Part shown: positions 5,211-5,277 of the stretch, piece after piece | Position numbering within the stretch: the stretch's first letter is position 1 | How the letters are laid out: each line of letters opens with the position of its first letter | DNA from: Acidobacteriota bacterium | GTDB taxonomy: Bacteria > Acidobacteriota > Blastocatellia > RBC074 | Length of the DNA stretch: 5,277 nt | NCBI GenBank assembly: GCA_022614735.1 | Contig: JAKEHZ010000353.1 | Location: 1 to 5,277 of the forward strand | Direction: 5' to 3' | The notes under the pieces: generated by a model | Database searches by the model: none | The model's input: only the letters and a program-made list of their open reading frames with translations | Told to the model about the DNA's origin: nothing | Program-made: the position numbers and the translations under genes

Positions 5211-5277
5211 ACATCTCTCCTTTCCGAGATTTACTGCTTTTCATGATTGAAATGCTCAGCGCCCTCTAGGAAATGCC

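Overview
The window carries five protein genes, all on the minus strand, so transcription runs from high to low coordinates. In transcription order they are: a small GlsB/YeaQ/YmgE-type membrane protein (5210-4956), a secreted coiled-coil protein of unknown function (4840-4154), a Tat-exported glycosylasparaginase-family hydrolase (4071-2929), UDP-glucose 6-dehydrogenase (2635-1193) and UDP-glucuronate decarboxylase (987-58). Plus-strand reading frames are shadows of these genes or translations of repeats. The composition is moderate in GC, with good AGGAGG-type ribosome binding sites.

The last two genes form a metabolic pair. Ugd oxidises UDP-glucose to UDP-glucuronate, and Uxs decarboxylates that to UDP-xylose, a sugar donor for exopolysaccharide, LPS or glycoprotein synthesis. 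A good sigma70-like promoter (2732-2760) and a leader of about 90 nt precede ugd, so ugd-uxs probably starts its own transcription unit. The asparaginase and the coiled-coil gene lie 82 bp apart in the same direction and may be cotranscribed. No strong functional link between these two and the nucleotide-sugar pair is visible.

The most striking content is non-coding. Between ugd and uxs lies a 186-bp inverted repeat (1008-1193). It has 77-nt arms that differ at one base, a 32-nt centre, and five tandem copies of a 7-bp unit (GCGGATT) in each arm. A third arm of the same family, with four units, sits at positions 1-61 directly after uxs and contains the uxs stop codon. Between the asparaginase stop and the ugd promoter is a second, unrelated-looking inverted repeat (about 2761-2930). 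It has about 70-nt imperfect arms built from GGGAGTC/CGGAGTC units and a 31-nt centre, so its architecture is nearly the same although its sequence differs. All three elements begin at or inside the stop codon of the preceding gene.

The organism cannot be fixed from this sequence. The gene types, the Tat-exported asparaginase and the heptamer-rich intergenic repeats would fit an uncultured Gram-negative soil or sediment bacterium, possibly Acidobacteriota. That is an inference with low confidence.
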